Source: an uncultured Bacteroidales bacterium (GTDB lineage Bacteria; Bacteroidota; Bacteroidia; Bacteroidales; Bacteroidaceae). From it: a DNA stretch of 33,746 bases. The translations under genes and the position numbers were made by a program. The stretch is from NCBI GenBank assembly GCA_937898885.1, contig CALDKD010000100.1, positions 1 to 33,746 on the forward strand, given 5' to 3'. Numbering within the stretch: the stretch's first letter is position 1; every line of letters starts with the position of its first letter. The notes below the pieces were generated by a model, which worked only from the letters and a program-made list of their open reading frames with translations, was not told the DNA's origin and made no database searches. Below are positions 17,069 to 24,398 of the stretch, one piece after another.

Positions 17069-18499
17069 ATGTTAGGATATTTCCCTAAGAAACTTGCAAG
17101 GCGTTCGATTCTGTGTTATGTCGCCTCGCTGTTTTTGGTTTCCGTCCTGTTTCTGGAGCGGTTGATGCCGTTGTATATCTACTTTTTCGGCATCCTTTCT
17201 GTCTGCTTGTTCTTTTATGGCAGCAGTTTGCTGACTAAGTCCTGGCAACGCTTGTCTGGCAGGCAGTATGTGAGGAGCCTTTTTGGCATGGCGCTGATTA
17301 TCAGGATTCTATATGTGATTTTTATTTTCTTCCTGAATCAGCATTTATATGGCCACTATTGGGAAAGCAGCGGCGGAGATATTAGCTGGTATGTATCCTG
17401 CGGTCAGGACATTGCCATGAGGATGAAAGAGGGCCGGTGGGATGTGCTTAAAACATATATGAGTTGGGGTGTTAACCTTGATGATATGGGGTACAACCTT
17501 TATTTAGGCTTCATCTACCTGATTTCTGGTGGAACCAGCATTGTTATTCTGCCCCTTATACTTAAGTCTCTTTGGGGATCCTTGACATGCGTATATATCT
17601 ATCGGATAGCTCGTCGGCATTTCGGGGAACAGGCGGCTAGAATTGCGGGGGTGTTCTGTGCCCTTCAATTCAATATGATATGGTGGTGCGGTTCAATGAT
17701 GAAGGAGACGGAAATGGTTTTCCTTGCAACTTTGTTCGTTGAAATGATTGATCAGATGCTGGCATCTCCCCGACCTTCATGGCGGCAGATTCTTGTTGCT
17801 GTTTTTTCCGGCGTAGGAATCTTTTTCTTTAGAACTGTCATGGGTTTGATAGTCCTGCTGGCAATGTTGCTTGTGCTTTTTTTGGGCCGGGGGCAGAGAC
17901 TCGGTACACTCCAGAAAATAGTCGGTGGCGTTATGATTGTGATAGTATTGGCCGGTACGGTTGGTGCTGCGTTGCTGGAAAAGTCAAATGCCATGATTGA
18001 AGAAGCCTTGGGCGGTGAGTCTCAAGAGTTGAATATGAACTGGCGGGCAAACAGGTCCGGAGGGAACAGCTTTGCCACATATGCTGGAGCCGCTGTTTTT
18101 GCTCCGTTGATATTTACCATGCCATTTCCGTCGATGACATATACAAATCAGACACAAGAGATGCAGATGCAGGTGAATGGTGGCAACTTCGAGAAAAATA
18201 TTCTGTCGCTGTTCGTCATTCTTGTACTGATCAAACTTGTCTTCGGTGGAGAATGGAGAAAGCATATACTTCCGATATTTTTCCTTGTCGCATATCTTGC
18301 GGCCCTTGTTTTGAGTGAGTTCGCTCAGTCGGGACGGTACCATATGCCGGCAATCCCTTTTGAAATGATGTTCGCTGCGTACGGTATCACTATCATGGAG
18401 AAGAAGGATGTCAAGTATTTTAAAATTGCGCTCATTGTTGAGGTCTTGCTATGCGTGGGCTGGAACTGGTTCAAACTGGCAGGACGAGGATTGGCATAA
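17069..18499 (+). CDS. Polytopic membrane protein, possible GT-C glycosyltransferase or polymerase
   Basis: This is a 476-residue inner-membrane protein with roughly ten to twelve hydrophobic segments, the first at about residues 13-50. After the early helices comes a loop with GGDISWY (102-108), whose acidic residue (Asp104) recalls the catalytic aspartate in the first periplasmic loop of GT-C (GT39/ArnT-like) enzymes. A large soluble loop lies around residues 305-370. It could be a GT-C transferase using a polyprenyl-phosphate sugar, or a Wzy-like polymerase. An ABC-exported polymer would not normally need Wzy, which favours the first. I do not recognise a specific family. Confidence 0.65.
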   Translation: MLGYFPKKLARRSILCYVASLFLVSVLFLERLMPLYIYFFGILSVCLFFYGSSLLTKSWQRLSGRQYVRSLFGMALIIRILYVIFIFFLNQHLYGHYWESSGGDISWYVSCGQDIAMRMKEGRWDVLKTYMSWGVNLDDMGYNLYLGFIYLISGGTSIVILPLILKSLWGSLTCVYIYRIARRHFGEQAARIAGVFCALQFNMIWWCGSMMKETEMVFLATLFVEMIDQMLASPRPSWRQILVAVFSGVGIFFFRTVMGLIVLLAMLLVLFLGRGQRLGTLQKIVGGVMIVIVLAGTVGAALLEKSNAMIEEALGGESQELNMNWRANRSGGNSFATYAGAAVFAPLIFTMPFPSMTYTNQTQEMQMQVNGGNFEKNILSLFVILVLIKLVFGGEWRKHILPIFFLVAYLAALVLSEFAQSGRYHMPAIPFEMMFAAYGITIMEKKDVKYFKIALIVEVLLCVGWNWFKLAGRGLA

Positions 18500-18502
18500 T
18501 GT

Positions 18503-19423
18503 ATGAGAGTACTGATAGTTGGCAGATATAAGGAGCAGTTCCCTGAGCATCTTCTCCCATTTGTCCTGGAACAGGGTGAGGCGTTGAGGGCTCAAGGTGT
18601 TGATGTCGAGTATTACGCGCATCGTGGCAGTTACTTCAGCACGCGCTCTTTGAGAAAAAAAATAGACGAATGCGGCCCGGATATAGTGCATGCCCATTAT
18701 GGCTTGAGTGGAATTACGGCTGCCCTTCAATGCAAGGTGCCTTTTGTGACCACATTCCATAATGGTGAGACATTGTCGAAAGCAGTCAATTTCGTGTCTT
18801 CTTTCTTTTCACTGAGGGCGGGGCATGTAATATATGTTGCACAGCATATCTATGATAAGTTGATTTTCAAACGTTGCGGGAAACATAGCATAATCCCTTG
18901 TGGGGTAACTCTTGCTGATTGTGATATTATCGATTATGCGGAAGCCAGGGCTGAGCTTGGCTTTGAGCCTGGGAAAAAATATGTTCTTTTCGGCGGTGCA
19001 TTTGACAATGCCAGAAAGAATTTCCCTCTTCTGAAGGCGGCAGTGGACCTTCTCGATGATTGCCCTATAGTTTGCAAGGAAATGAAAGGTCTGTCCCGCG
19101 CAGCAGTCACCAGGCTTATGTGTGCATGTGACGCCTTTGTCCTTCCTTCCTTCAGTGAAGGGTCACCGCAGGCTCTGAAGGAGGCTATGTGCTGCAATTG
19201 CCCCGTGATCTGCACGGACATTGCTGATGTCCGGCAGATAATAGGGGAAACTCCGGGCCATTTCATCTGTTCATATGATCCGTCTGATCTTGCTGAAAAG
19301 TTGAAGCTTGCATTTGCGTTCCCAGGGAGAACAGAAGGACGTGAGAGGATAATAAGTCTTGGACTTACTAACGATATTGTTGCCAAAAGGCTGATTGATA
19401 TATATAATTCGGTATTGAAATGA
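18503..19423 (+). CDS. Glycosyltransferase family 4 (GT-B, compact)
   Basis: This 306-residue retaining GT-B enzyme is on the short side for GT4. The N-terminal half has IVGRYKEQFPEHLLPF and DIVHAHYGLSG. The C-terminal half has the donor-binding E-x7-E at Glu219 and Glu227 (SEGSPQALKEAM), preceded by CDAFVLPSF and followed by CPVICTDIADV. The ATG at 18503 lies 3 bp after the membrane-protein stop. The gene end overlaps the dehydrogenase start by 4 bp. It is the last glycosyltransferase of this GT block; donor unknown. Confidence 0.9.
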   Translation: MRVLIVGRYKEQFPEHLLPFVLEQGEALRAQGVDVEYYAHRGSYFSTRSLRKKIDECGPDIVHAHYGLSGITAALQCKVPFVTTFHNGETLSKAVNFVSSFFSLRAGHVIYVAQHIYDKLIFKRCGKHSIIPCGVTLADCDIIDYAEARAELGFEPGKKYVLFGGAFDNARKNFPLLKAAVDLLDDCPIVCKEMKGLSRAAVTRLMCACDAFVLPSFSEGSPQALKEAMCCNCPVICTDIADVRQIIGETPGHFICSYDPSDLAEKLKLAFAFPGRTEGRERIISLGLTNDIVAKRLIDIYNSVLK

Positions 19424-20721
19424 AGATTTCTATTTTTGGGTTAGGTTATGTGGGGTGTGTAGGGATTGGTTGCTTTGCCAAACAGGGACATTATATGATA
19501 GGAGTTGATGTCTCTGAACAGAAGGTCGGTATGATCAATAGCGGCAGGCCTACGATCGTTGAGAAGGACATTGATGAGTTGATTGAGTCCGGGTGGAAGG
19601 CTGGGCTTATCCATGCTACTACTGATTTCAAGGTGGCGGTTAACGATACGGACATATCGTTCTTATGCGTTGGCACACCTACATCGGACAGCGGACATCT
19701 TGACCTCTCGTACATATATCAGACTGCTGAACAGATAGGTGAGGCTTTACGGGAAAAGGAGGGATTCCATATAATCGTTATCCGTTCCACGGTATTTCCT
19801 GGAACCAATGACAGGGTGTGCGGGATTGTTGAACAATATTCCGGCAGGAAAAGAAATATTGACTTTGCCGTTGTGTCAAATCCTGAATTCTTGAGGGAGG
19901 GATCAGCTGTAAAGGATTTCCTATGCCCGCCTATGACTGTGGTCGGAAGCGATTGTGAGCGTGCCGTAGAAGTTATGAAGACGCTGTATGCTCCGATGAA
20001 TGCGCCCTTTGAACATGTTGCCATCGGGGTTGCAGAGATGATAAAGTATGTCAACAATTCTTTCCATGCTCTCAAGGTCGTCTTTGCAAACGAGGTTGGA
20101 AGCATATGCAAGGCCGTGGGCGTTGACTCTCACGAGCTTATGCGTATCTTCTGTATGGATACGAAATTGAACATCTCTCCTTATTACCTGATGTCCGGCT
20201 TTGCGTATGGCGGCAGTTGTCTTCCAAAGGATTTACGTGGGTTGTGTGCTATAGCAAGGGATAATGACCTGGATGTTCCTGTTCTGGATTCGATTGCTCC
20301 AAGCAACTGCTCCCTTATAAAGAATGTCGCAGAAATGATATCGGAAACTGGGAAAAGAAAGGTCGGAGTATTGGGAATCAGCTTCAAGGCTGGCACTGAC
20401 GATGTGAGGAACAGCCCGATTCTGGAGGTTATTCGGCATCTGCTGCAGGAAGGAGATAGTGTGAGCATATATGATAAGAATGTCCCGGCCTCTTCTCCGG
20501 CTGCAGAAAAACTTGCTGTCTCTCTCTCCCAGGGCTTGGGCCGTCGCCCTGCGTTCTTTGATTCTGTTGAGTCTGTATGCGATTGGGCTGAGGTAATAAT
20601 TATAGCGAACAAGGATAAGTCATATGCTAGTCTTTCTTGGGCTTCAGGGAAGGAAGTATATGATCTGGTGAGGATCCCGGATTTGGAGGGACGTCCCGGT
20701 TATCATGGGCTATGGTGGTAA
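19420..20721 (+). CDS. Nucleotide-sugar 6-dehydrogenase, closest to GDP-mannose dehydrogenase (AlgD-like)
   Basis: This NAD-dependent four-electron dehydrogenase oxidises C6 of a sugar nucleotide to a uronic acid. It has the Rossmann motif GLGYVG (7-12), VGTPT, NPEFLREGSA (154-163) and the catalytic cysteine Cys267 in GGSCLPKD. Within the UDP-glucose/GDP-mannose family, its FHALKVVFANEVG stretch, the MDTKLNISPYYLMSGFAYGG run-up to the cysteine, GISFKAGTDDVRNSP and the 433-aa length fit AlgD (436 aa, Cys268) better than UDP-glucose dehydrogenase. It therefore probably supplies GDP-mannuronic acid. It overlaps the upstream GT by 4 bp. Substrate assignment is from motif recall, so a UDP-sugar remains possible. 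Confidence 0.85.
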   Translation: MKISIFGLGYVGCVGIGCFAKQGHYMIGVDVSEQKVGMINSGRPTIVEKDIDELIESGWKAGLIHATTDFKVAVNDTDISFLCVGTPTSDSGHLDLSYIYQTAEQIGEALREKEGFHIIVIRSTVFPGTNDRVCGIVEQYSGRKRNIDFAVVSNPEFLREGSAVKDFLCPPMTVVGSDCERAVEVMKTLYAPMNAPFEHVAIGVAEMIKYVNNSFHALKVVFANEVGSICKAVGVDSHELMRIFCMDTKLNISPYYLMSGFAYGGSCLPKDLRGLCAIARDNDLDVPVLDSIAPSNCSLIKNVAEMISETGKRKVGVLGISFKAGTDDVRNSPILEVIRHLLQEGDSVSIYDKNVPASSPAAEKLAVSLSQGLGRRPAFFDSVESVCDWAEVIIIANKDKSYASLSWASGKEVYDLVRIPDLEGRPGYHGLWW

Positions 20722-20734
20722 AATAGTGTGTCAA

Positions 20735-21778
20735 ATGAACGTCTGGATAGATATCATTCATACTCCTCAGCTGAATTTTTACCGGCCCTTGATCAGTAAA
20801 CTATCTGAACGTGGGCATATGGTATATGTTACCGTGCTTGACCGTGGACGGCTGGCGGCCATTACAAAAAAAGAACTGCATGGGCTGACTGGGGTTGAAG
20901 TGAAAGTAATAGGGAAGCGACGGATGTCCCGGTTATCTGTCATTCTTGAGGCTAATATTTTCAGAGTGCCGTTGCTTTTCTTCTGGTTGATAGGAAAACA
21001 TATTGACGTCAGTATCTCAAACGGTTTCCATAATGACTTATTGTCACATGTTTTCCGTTTCCCAGCTTATAATTTTGGAGATGATCCTGCTGCGGCAGCC
21101 AATGCTCCAATCGTAAAATACAGCACAAAGAGTTATAGCCTTCTTGGCATTTCTTCAAATGAAAGGTTTCTGAGGCCTGGGGACAATTTGTTGCCTGTGT
21201 TAAAAGAATGGGCATATTTGTCACCATTATATCTGACGCCCAAAATGGATGTTCTGAATGAATATGGACTTACTCCCAAGAGTTATATCCTGCTGCGGGA
21301 AGTTTCAGTAAGTTCAATGAATTATTCCGAGCAGAAGCCTAGAGCAATTCTTGCTATTCGGGACCTGATTCCTGGTGATATGAAGGTGTTGCTTTCTTTG
21401 GAAGAAAAAAAGAATAAAAAAATGTATCCCGACAATTGGGCACTGATAAATGAACCTGTATCCGATTTCCAATCATTGATTTATTACAGCGCCGGCTTGA
21501 TATCTTCTGGGGATAGTATGGCAAGGGAAGCGGCGCTTATGGGTGTCCCTTCCTTTTACTTGGGAGTCCGGTCGAACATGCCGGCTAATATTGCTGCAGC
21601 AGAGGTCGCACCTTTTTACAGCAATGAGTCCATGGGTGTGAAAGATTGGCTGGCAATGGTTTCCAACCGGGATTCAATTCAACGGAAAAGTCAGGAAGAA
21701 ATCAGAAGAGATATAGATGAGCGTTTTATTGACATTACCGAATTCATGTATAATCTAATAGATGATGCTGTTTTATGA
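20735..21778 (+). CDS. DUF354-like (GT-B-like) protein of unknown function
   Basis: This 347-residue protein starts MNVWIDIIHTPQLNFYRPL, the characteristic opening of the DUF354 family, whose members often sit in surface polysaccharide clusters and look like UDP-GlcNAc 2-epimerase/GT-B folds. YSAGLISSGDSMAREAALMGVPS matches the conserved donor-side segment (SGGGTMxREAAxLGVP-like). I chose the ATG at 20735, where the family N-terminus begins; an in-frame ATG at 20705 overlaps the upstream gene and adds ten non-family residues. The stop overlaps the acyltransferase start by 4 bp, coupling it to the acyl cassette. It may be a glycosyltransferase or an epimerase-like enzyme; no function is proven. 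Confidence 0.75.
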   Translation: MNVWIDIIHTPQLNFYRPLISKLSERGHMVYVTVLDRGRLAAITKKELHGLTGVEVKVIGKRRMSRLSVILEANIFRVPLLFFWLIGKHIDVSISNGFHNDLLSHVFRFPAYNFGDDPAAAANAPIVKYSTKSYSLLGISSNERFLRPGDNLLPVLKEWAYLSPLYLTPKMDVLNEYGLTPKSYILLREVSVSSMNYSEQKPRAILAIRDLIPGDMKVLLSLEEKKNKKMYPDNWALINEPVSDFQSLIYYSAGLISSGDSMAREAALMGVPSFYLGVRSNMPANIAAAEVAPFYSNESMGVKDWLAMVSNRDSIQRKSQEEIRRDIDERFIDITEFMYNLIDDAVL

Positions 21779-22398
21779 AAGATTATTTGCCAATGAAGTG
21801 GCAGGAATTGCCCAGGTACGAATCTGCCCCATTATTTGTCAGCATTAAACGCTCTGCGGCAGAGCATGGATATAAATCTGCTATCGTGTTCGGTCTCGTT
21901 AGATTTAAGGACCATTGTTTTAATAACTGGGCGCAGCACATCCCTTGGGGCGGAGTAAGAAAGTGGCTGCAACGTAAGAGGGGCGTTACTATTGGCAAAG
22001 GCGTTCATTGGGGCGTCAATGTTGTAGTTGACTACCCATATCCCAATTTCATAAAAATTGAGGATGGCGTTTCCATTTCTGGTAATGATTATTTCCTCGC
22101 TCATAATAAACCATTGGAATATCATAAGAATTGTTCTGAATCCTTTGTGGCCCCGGTCATTGTCAGAAAGAATGCTTGGATTGCCATTAATGTTACTGTT
22201 CTTCCGGGTGTTGAAATTGGGGAAGGTGCCATCGTTGCCGCTGGCAGCGTTGTAAGCAAGGACGTCCCTCCCTTTACAGTAGCAAAGGGGAACCCTGCAA
22301 AAGTTGTTGCAGATATGGCAGAGATATTGAAAGATAACTACACGCAAGAAGAATTTGCGGCAATTATGGAATATAGAAAAAAGAAATATAAAATTTGA
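21775..22398 (+). CDS. Left-handed beta-helix acyltransferase (hexapeptide-repeat family)
   Basis: This 207-residue acyltransferase should move an acyl group from a thioester donor onto a sugar. An N-terminal helical stretch is followed by a hexapeptide-repeat region (about 70-175) with GVTIGKGVHWG, IKIEDGVSISG, a probable catalytic His110 (FLAHNKPLEYH), and WIAINVTVLPGVEIGEGAIVAAGSVVSKDVPP. The last part, VAKGNPAKVV, is the usual C-terminal coil. Most relatives use acetyl-CoA, but here the gene lies 4 bp before an acyl carrier protein and next to FabG- and FabH-like genes. An acyl-ACP donor, such as 3-hydroxybutyryl-ACP, is therefore plausible. It could O- or N-acylate; the 4-amino-deoxysugar is an attractive acceptor. 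Confidence 0.88.
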   Translation: MKDYLPMKWQELPRYESAPLFVSIKRSAAEHGYKSAIVFGLVRFKDHCFNNWAQHIPWGGVRKWLQRKRGVTIGKGVHWGVNVVVDYPYPNFIKIEDGVSISGNDYFLAHNKPLEYHKNCSESFVAPVIVRKNAWIAINVTVLPGVEIGEGAIVAAGSVVSKDVPPFTVAKGNPAKVVADMAEILKDNYTQEEFAAIMEYRKKKYKI

Positions 22399-22402
22399 AG
22401 AC

Positions 22403-22630
22403 ATGGAATTGGAAAAGTTTATTGTTGATTTTGCAGATCAATTTGAAGACACGGACCCTTCCCAGATTACAGCATCAACTGTATATAAGGATCTGGATGA
22501 ATGGAGCTCGTTGCTGGCTTTCTCTGTCATTGCAATGGTAAGGGTGAAGTATCAAAAAACTGTTACCGGTGCAGAGATCAGGCAATGTGATACTATTGAA
22601 GATTTATTTAATGTTATTTCAGCTAAATAA
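22403..22630 (+). CDS. Acyl carrier protein (cluster-specific)
   Basis: This small acidic protein (75 aa) has the four-helix ACP pattern. The predicted phosphopantetheine attachment site is Ser36 within DEWSSLLAF (32-40); most ACPs of this type have W-D-S-L, so the residue before the serine is Ser rather than Asp. Downstream, VKYQKTVTGAEIRQCDTIEDLFNVI matches helices II-IV. I chose the ATG at 22403; the frame is open upstream but would overlap the acyltransferase gene. Its stop codon is directly followed by the GTG start of the reductase, so the genes are coupled. It likely carries the acyl chain built by the next two enzymes. Confidence 0.87.
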   Translation: MELEKFIVDFADQFEDTDPSQITASTVYKDLDEWSSLLAFSVIAMVRVKYQKTVTGAEIRQCDTIEDLFNVISAK

Positions 22631-23383
22631 GTGGACGAATCATTCAACCCTTTCTCTCTTTCCGGAAAAACTTTGTTAATCACAGGGGCATCTTCCGGTA
22701 TTGGCCGTGCAGTTGCCATTCTTTGTTCCAGGATGGGGGCTGCCGTGATACTGTCTGCAAGGAATGTCAAGGCGTTGCAATCTACTATGGATGCATTATC
22801 CGGAGATGGACATTGTCTTATACAAGCAGACTTGACAGATGACCGGGAATTGAACAATTTGGTAGAACAGCTCCCCGCTTTGGATGGTGTGGCGCATTGT
22901 GCAGGGACATGTAAGAGAATGCTTTGCAAGGATGTGTCATATTCAGACATTGATAGTATGATGCGTGTGAACTTCAATGCTGCAGTTTTACTTCAGAGCC
23001 GTCTTCTTTCTGCCAAAAAGATCAAAAAATCTGCTTCAATTGTGTTCGTGTCATCACGTACCGCAGATGTGCCGACAATTGCAAATTCCATATACAGTGC
23101 GTCCAAGGGGGCATTGAAGTCATATGCCAGATGCCTGGCATTGGAATTGGCTCCTCGTAGAATAAGAGTCAATTGTATCAGCCCTGCTATGGTGTGGACC
23201 AACTTGATCTTGGATGATGGCATTACAGTTGAGCAGTTGAAAGAGAAAGAACGGGAGTATCCTCTTGGCAGGTACGGCAGACCGGAGGATGTGGCTAATT
23301 TAGCAGCCTTTTTACTTTCCGATGCATCATCATGGATGACCGGTTCATGTGTTGACATTACTGGCGGATCAATTGAAATATGA
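22631..23383 (+). CDS. 3-oxoacyl-ACP reductase-like SDR (FabG family)
   Basis: This 250-residue classical short-chain dehydrogenase probably reduces a 3-oxoacyl-ACP to a 3-hydroxyacyl-ACP. It shows TGASSGIG (18-25), NVKAL near the cofactor-specificity region, CAGT (90-93), the active-site Ser142, and Tyr155-xxx-Lys159 in YSASKGALK. The C-terminus SSWMTGSCVDITGGS is typical of FabG. The start is a GTG immediately abutting the ACP stop codon (no spacer), and no ATG gives a complete Rossmann motif. Its stop overlaps the FabH-like gene by 4 bp. Context makes the ACP substrate likely; other SDR substrates cannot be excluded. Confidence 0.9.
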   Translation: MDESFNPFSLSGKTLLITGASSGIGRAVAILCSRMGAAVILSARNVKALQSTMDALSGDGHCLIQADLTDDRELNNLVEQLPALDGVAHCAGTCKRMLCKDVSYSDIDSMMRVNFNAAVLLQSRLLSAKKIKKSASIVFVSSRTADVPTIANSIYSASKGALKSYARCLALELAPRRIRVNCISPAMVWTNLILDDGITVEQLKEKEREYPLGRYGRPEDVANLAAFLLSDASSWMTGSCVDITGGSIEI

Positions 23384-24387
23384 AAGCGTTTATCAAGGGA
23401 ATATCTTATTATTTGCCGGAAACCATTGTCACAAATGATGATTTGCTGGCTGCTTTCCCCGAGTGGGACGCTGAAAAGGTTTACTCAAAAGTTGGTGTCA
23501 AAGAAAGGCATGTATCGGCACCGGACGAGACGGCATGTGATATGGCTGAGAAGGCGGCCCTTTCACTCTTCGCAGAATATGATATATCTCCCTCCGAGAT
23601 TGATTTTATTTTGTTGTGTACTCAAAGCCCTGATTATAAACTGCCATCTACTGCATGTGTCCTTCAGACAAGATTGGGGGTGCCAACGTCTGCTGGTGCA
23701 TTGGATTTCAACCTTGGCTGCTCCGGGTGTGTGTATGGAATGGCGATGGCAAAGGGCCTGCTAACGGCCGGTTGTGCAAAAAACATCCTTCTTATTACTT
23801 CTGAAACCTATACGAAATATTTGCATCCATCGGATATCAGCAATAGAACGATTTTTGGAGATGGCGCTGCTGCTTGCCTGATTTCATCTGACTCTGGAAT
23901 AATGGAGATCGGGGACTTTGTTTTTGGCACAGATGGAACGGGGGCGGATAAGCTCATTGTCAAAACAGGCGGAGCAAGATGTCCTGATGCTACTGGTATT
24001 GAGTGTGTTGATGACGATGGCCATGTTAACCGGGAGGATTATCTCTATATGAATGGAAGCGCAGTTTTCAATTTTACATTGGATGTTGTACCTCCTATGA
24101 TTTCACGAGTATTGGAGAAAAACGATATCCTTCAGGATGCGGTTGATTTCTATGTTTTCCATCAGGCCAATAAGTTCATGTTAAGCACTTTGAGAAAGTT
24201 GTGTGGCCTCCCTAAAGATAAATTCTATATTAACCTCGATGCTTGTGGCAATACAGTGTCCTCTACAGTTTTGATTGGTCTGAAGGAGTGTTTGGGGGGT
24301 GGTCGCTTGAAATCTGGAATGACAGTTATGATTGCCGGCTTCGGCGTAGGCTTCTCATATGCTTCTTCTATATTGTATGTTTGTTGA
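23380..24387 (+). CDS. 3-oxoacyl-ACP synthase III-like condensing enzyme (FabH family)
   Basis: This 335-residue ketosynthase III-type enzyme condenses an acyl-CoA with malonyl-ACP. The catalytic triad is complete: Cys114 in NLGCSGCVYG, His261 in FHQAN, and Asn291 in CGNTVSST. GDGAAACLIS and the C-terminal GFGVGFSYASSIL are family landmarks. One round on acetyl-CoA would give acetoacetyl-ACP, reduced by the adjacent SDR to 3-hydroxybutyryl-ACP. The window has no dehydratase or enoyl reductase, so elongation to saturated chains is not predicted from this cassette alone. It is the last gene of the coupled acyl cassette; the epimerase follows after 11 bp. Confidence 0.92.
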   Translation: MKAFIKGISYYLPETIVTNDDLLAAFPEWDAEKVYSKVGVKERHVSAPDETACDMAEKAALSLFAEYDISPSEIDFILLCTQSPDYKLPSTACVLQTRLGVPTSAGALDFNLGCSGCVYGMAMAKGLLTAGCAKNILLITSETYTKYLHPSDISNRTIFGDGAAACLISSDSGIMEIGDFVFGTDGTGADKLIVKTGGARCPDATGIECVDDDGHVNREDYLYMNGSAVFNFTLDVVPPMISRVLEKNDILQDAVDFYVFHQANKFMLSTLRKLCGLPKDKFYINLDACGNTVSSTVLIGLKECLGGGRLKSGMTVMIAGFGVGFSYASSILYVC

Positions 24388-24398
24388 GCGCATTTGAA

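Noticed and set aside
17069..18499. Calling the membrane protein a Wzx flippase
   Set aside because: It lacks the MATE-like even helix pattern, has a large soluble loop, and has an early acidic loop more like GT-C enzymes. An ABC exporter is also present.
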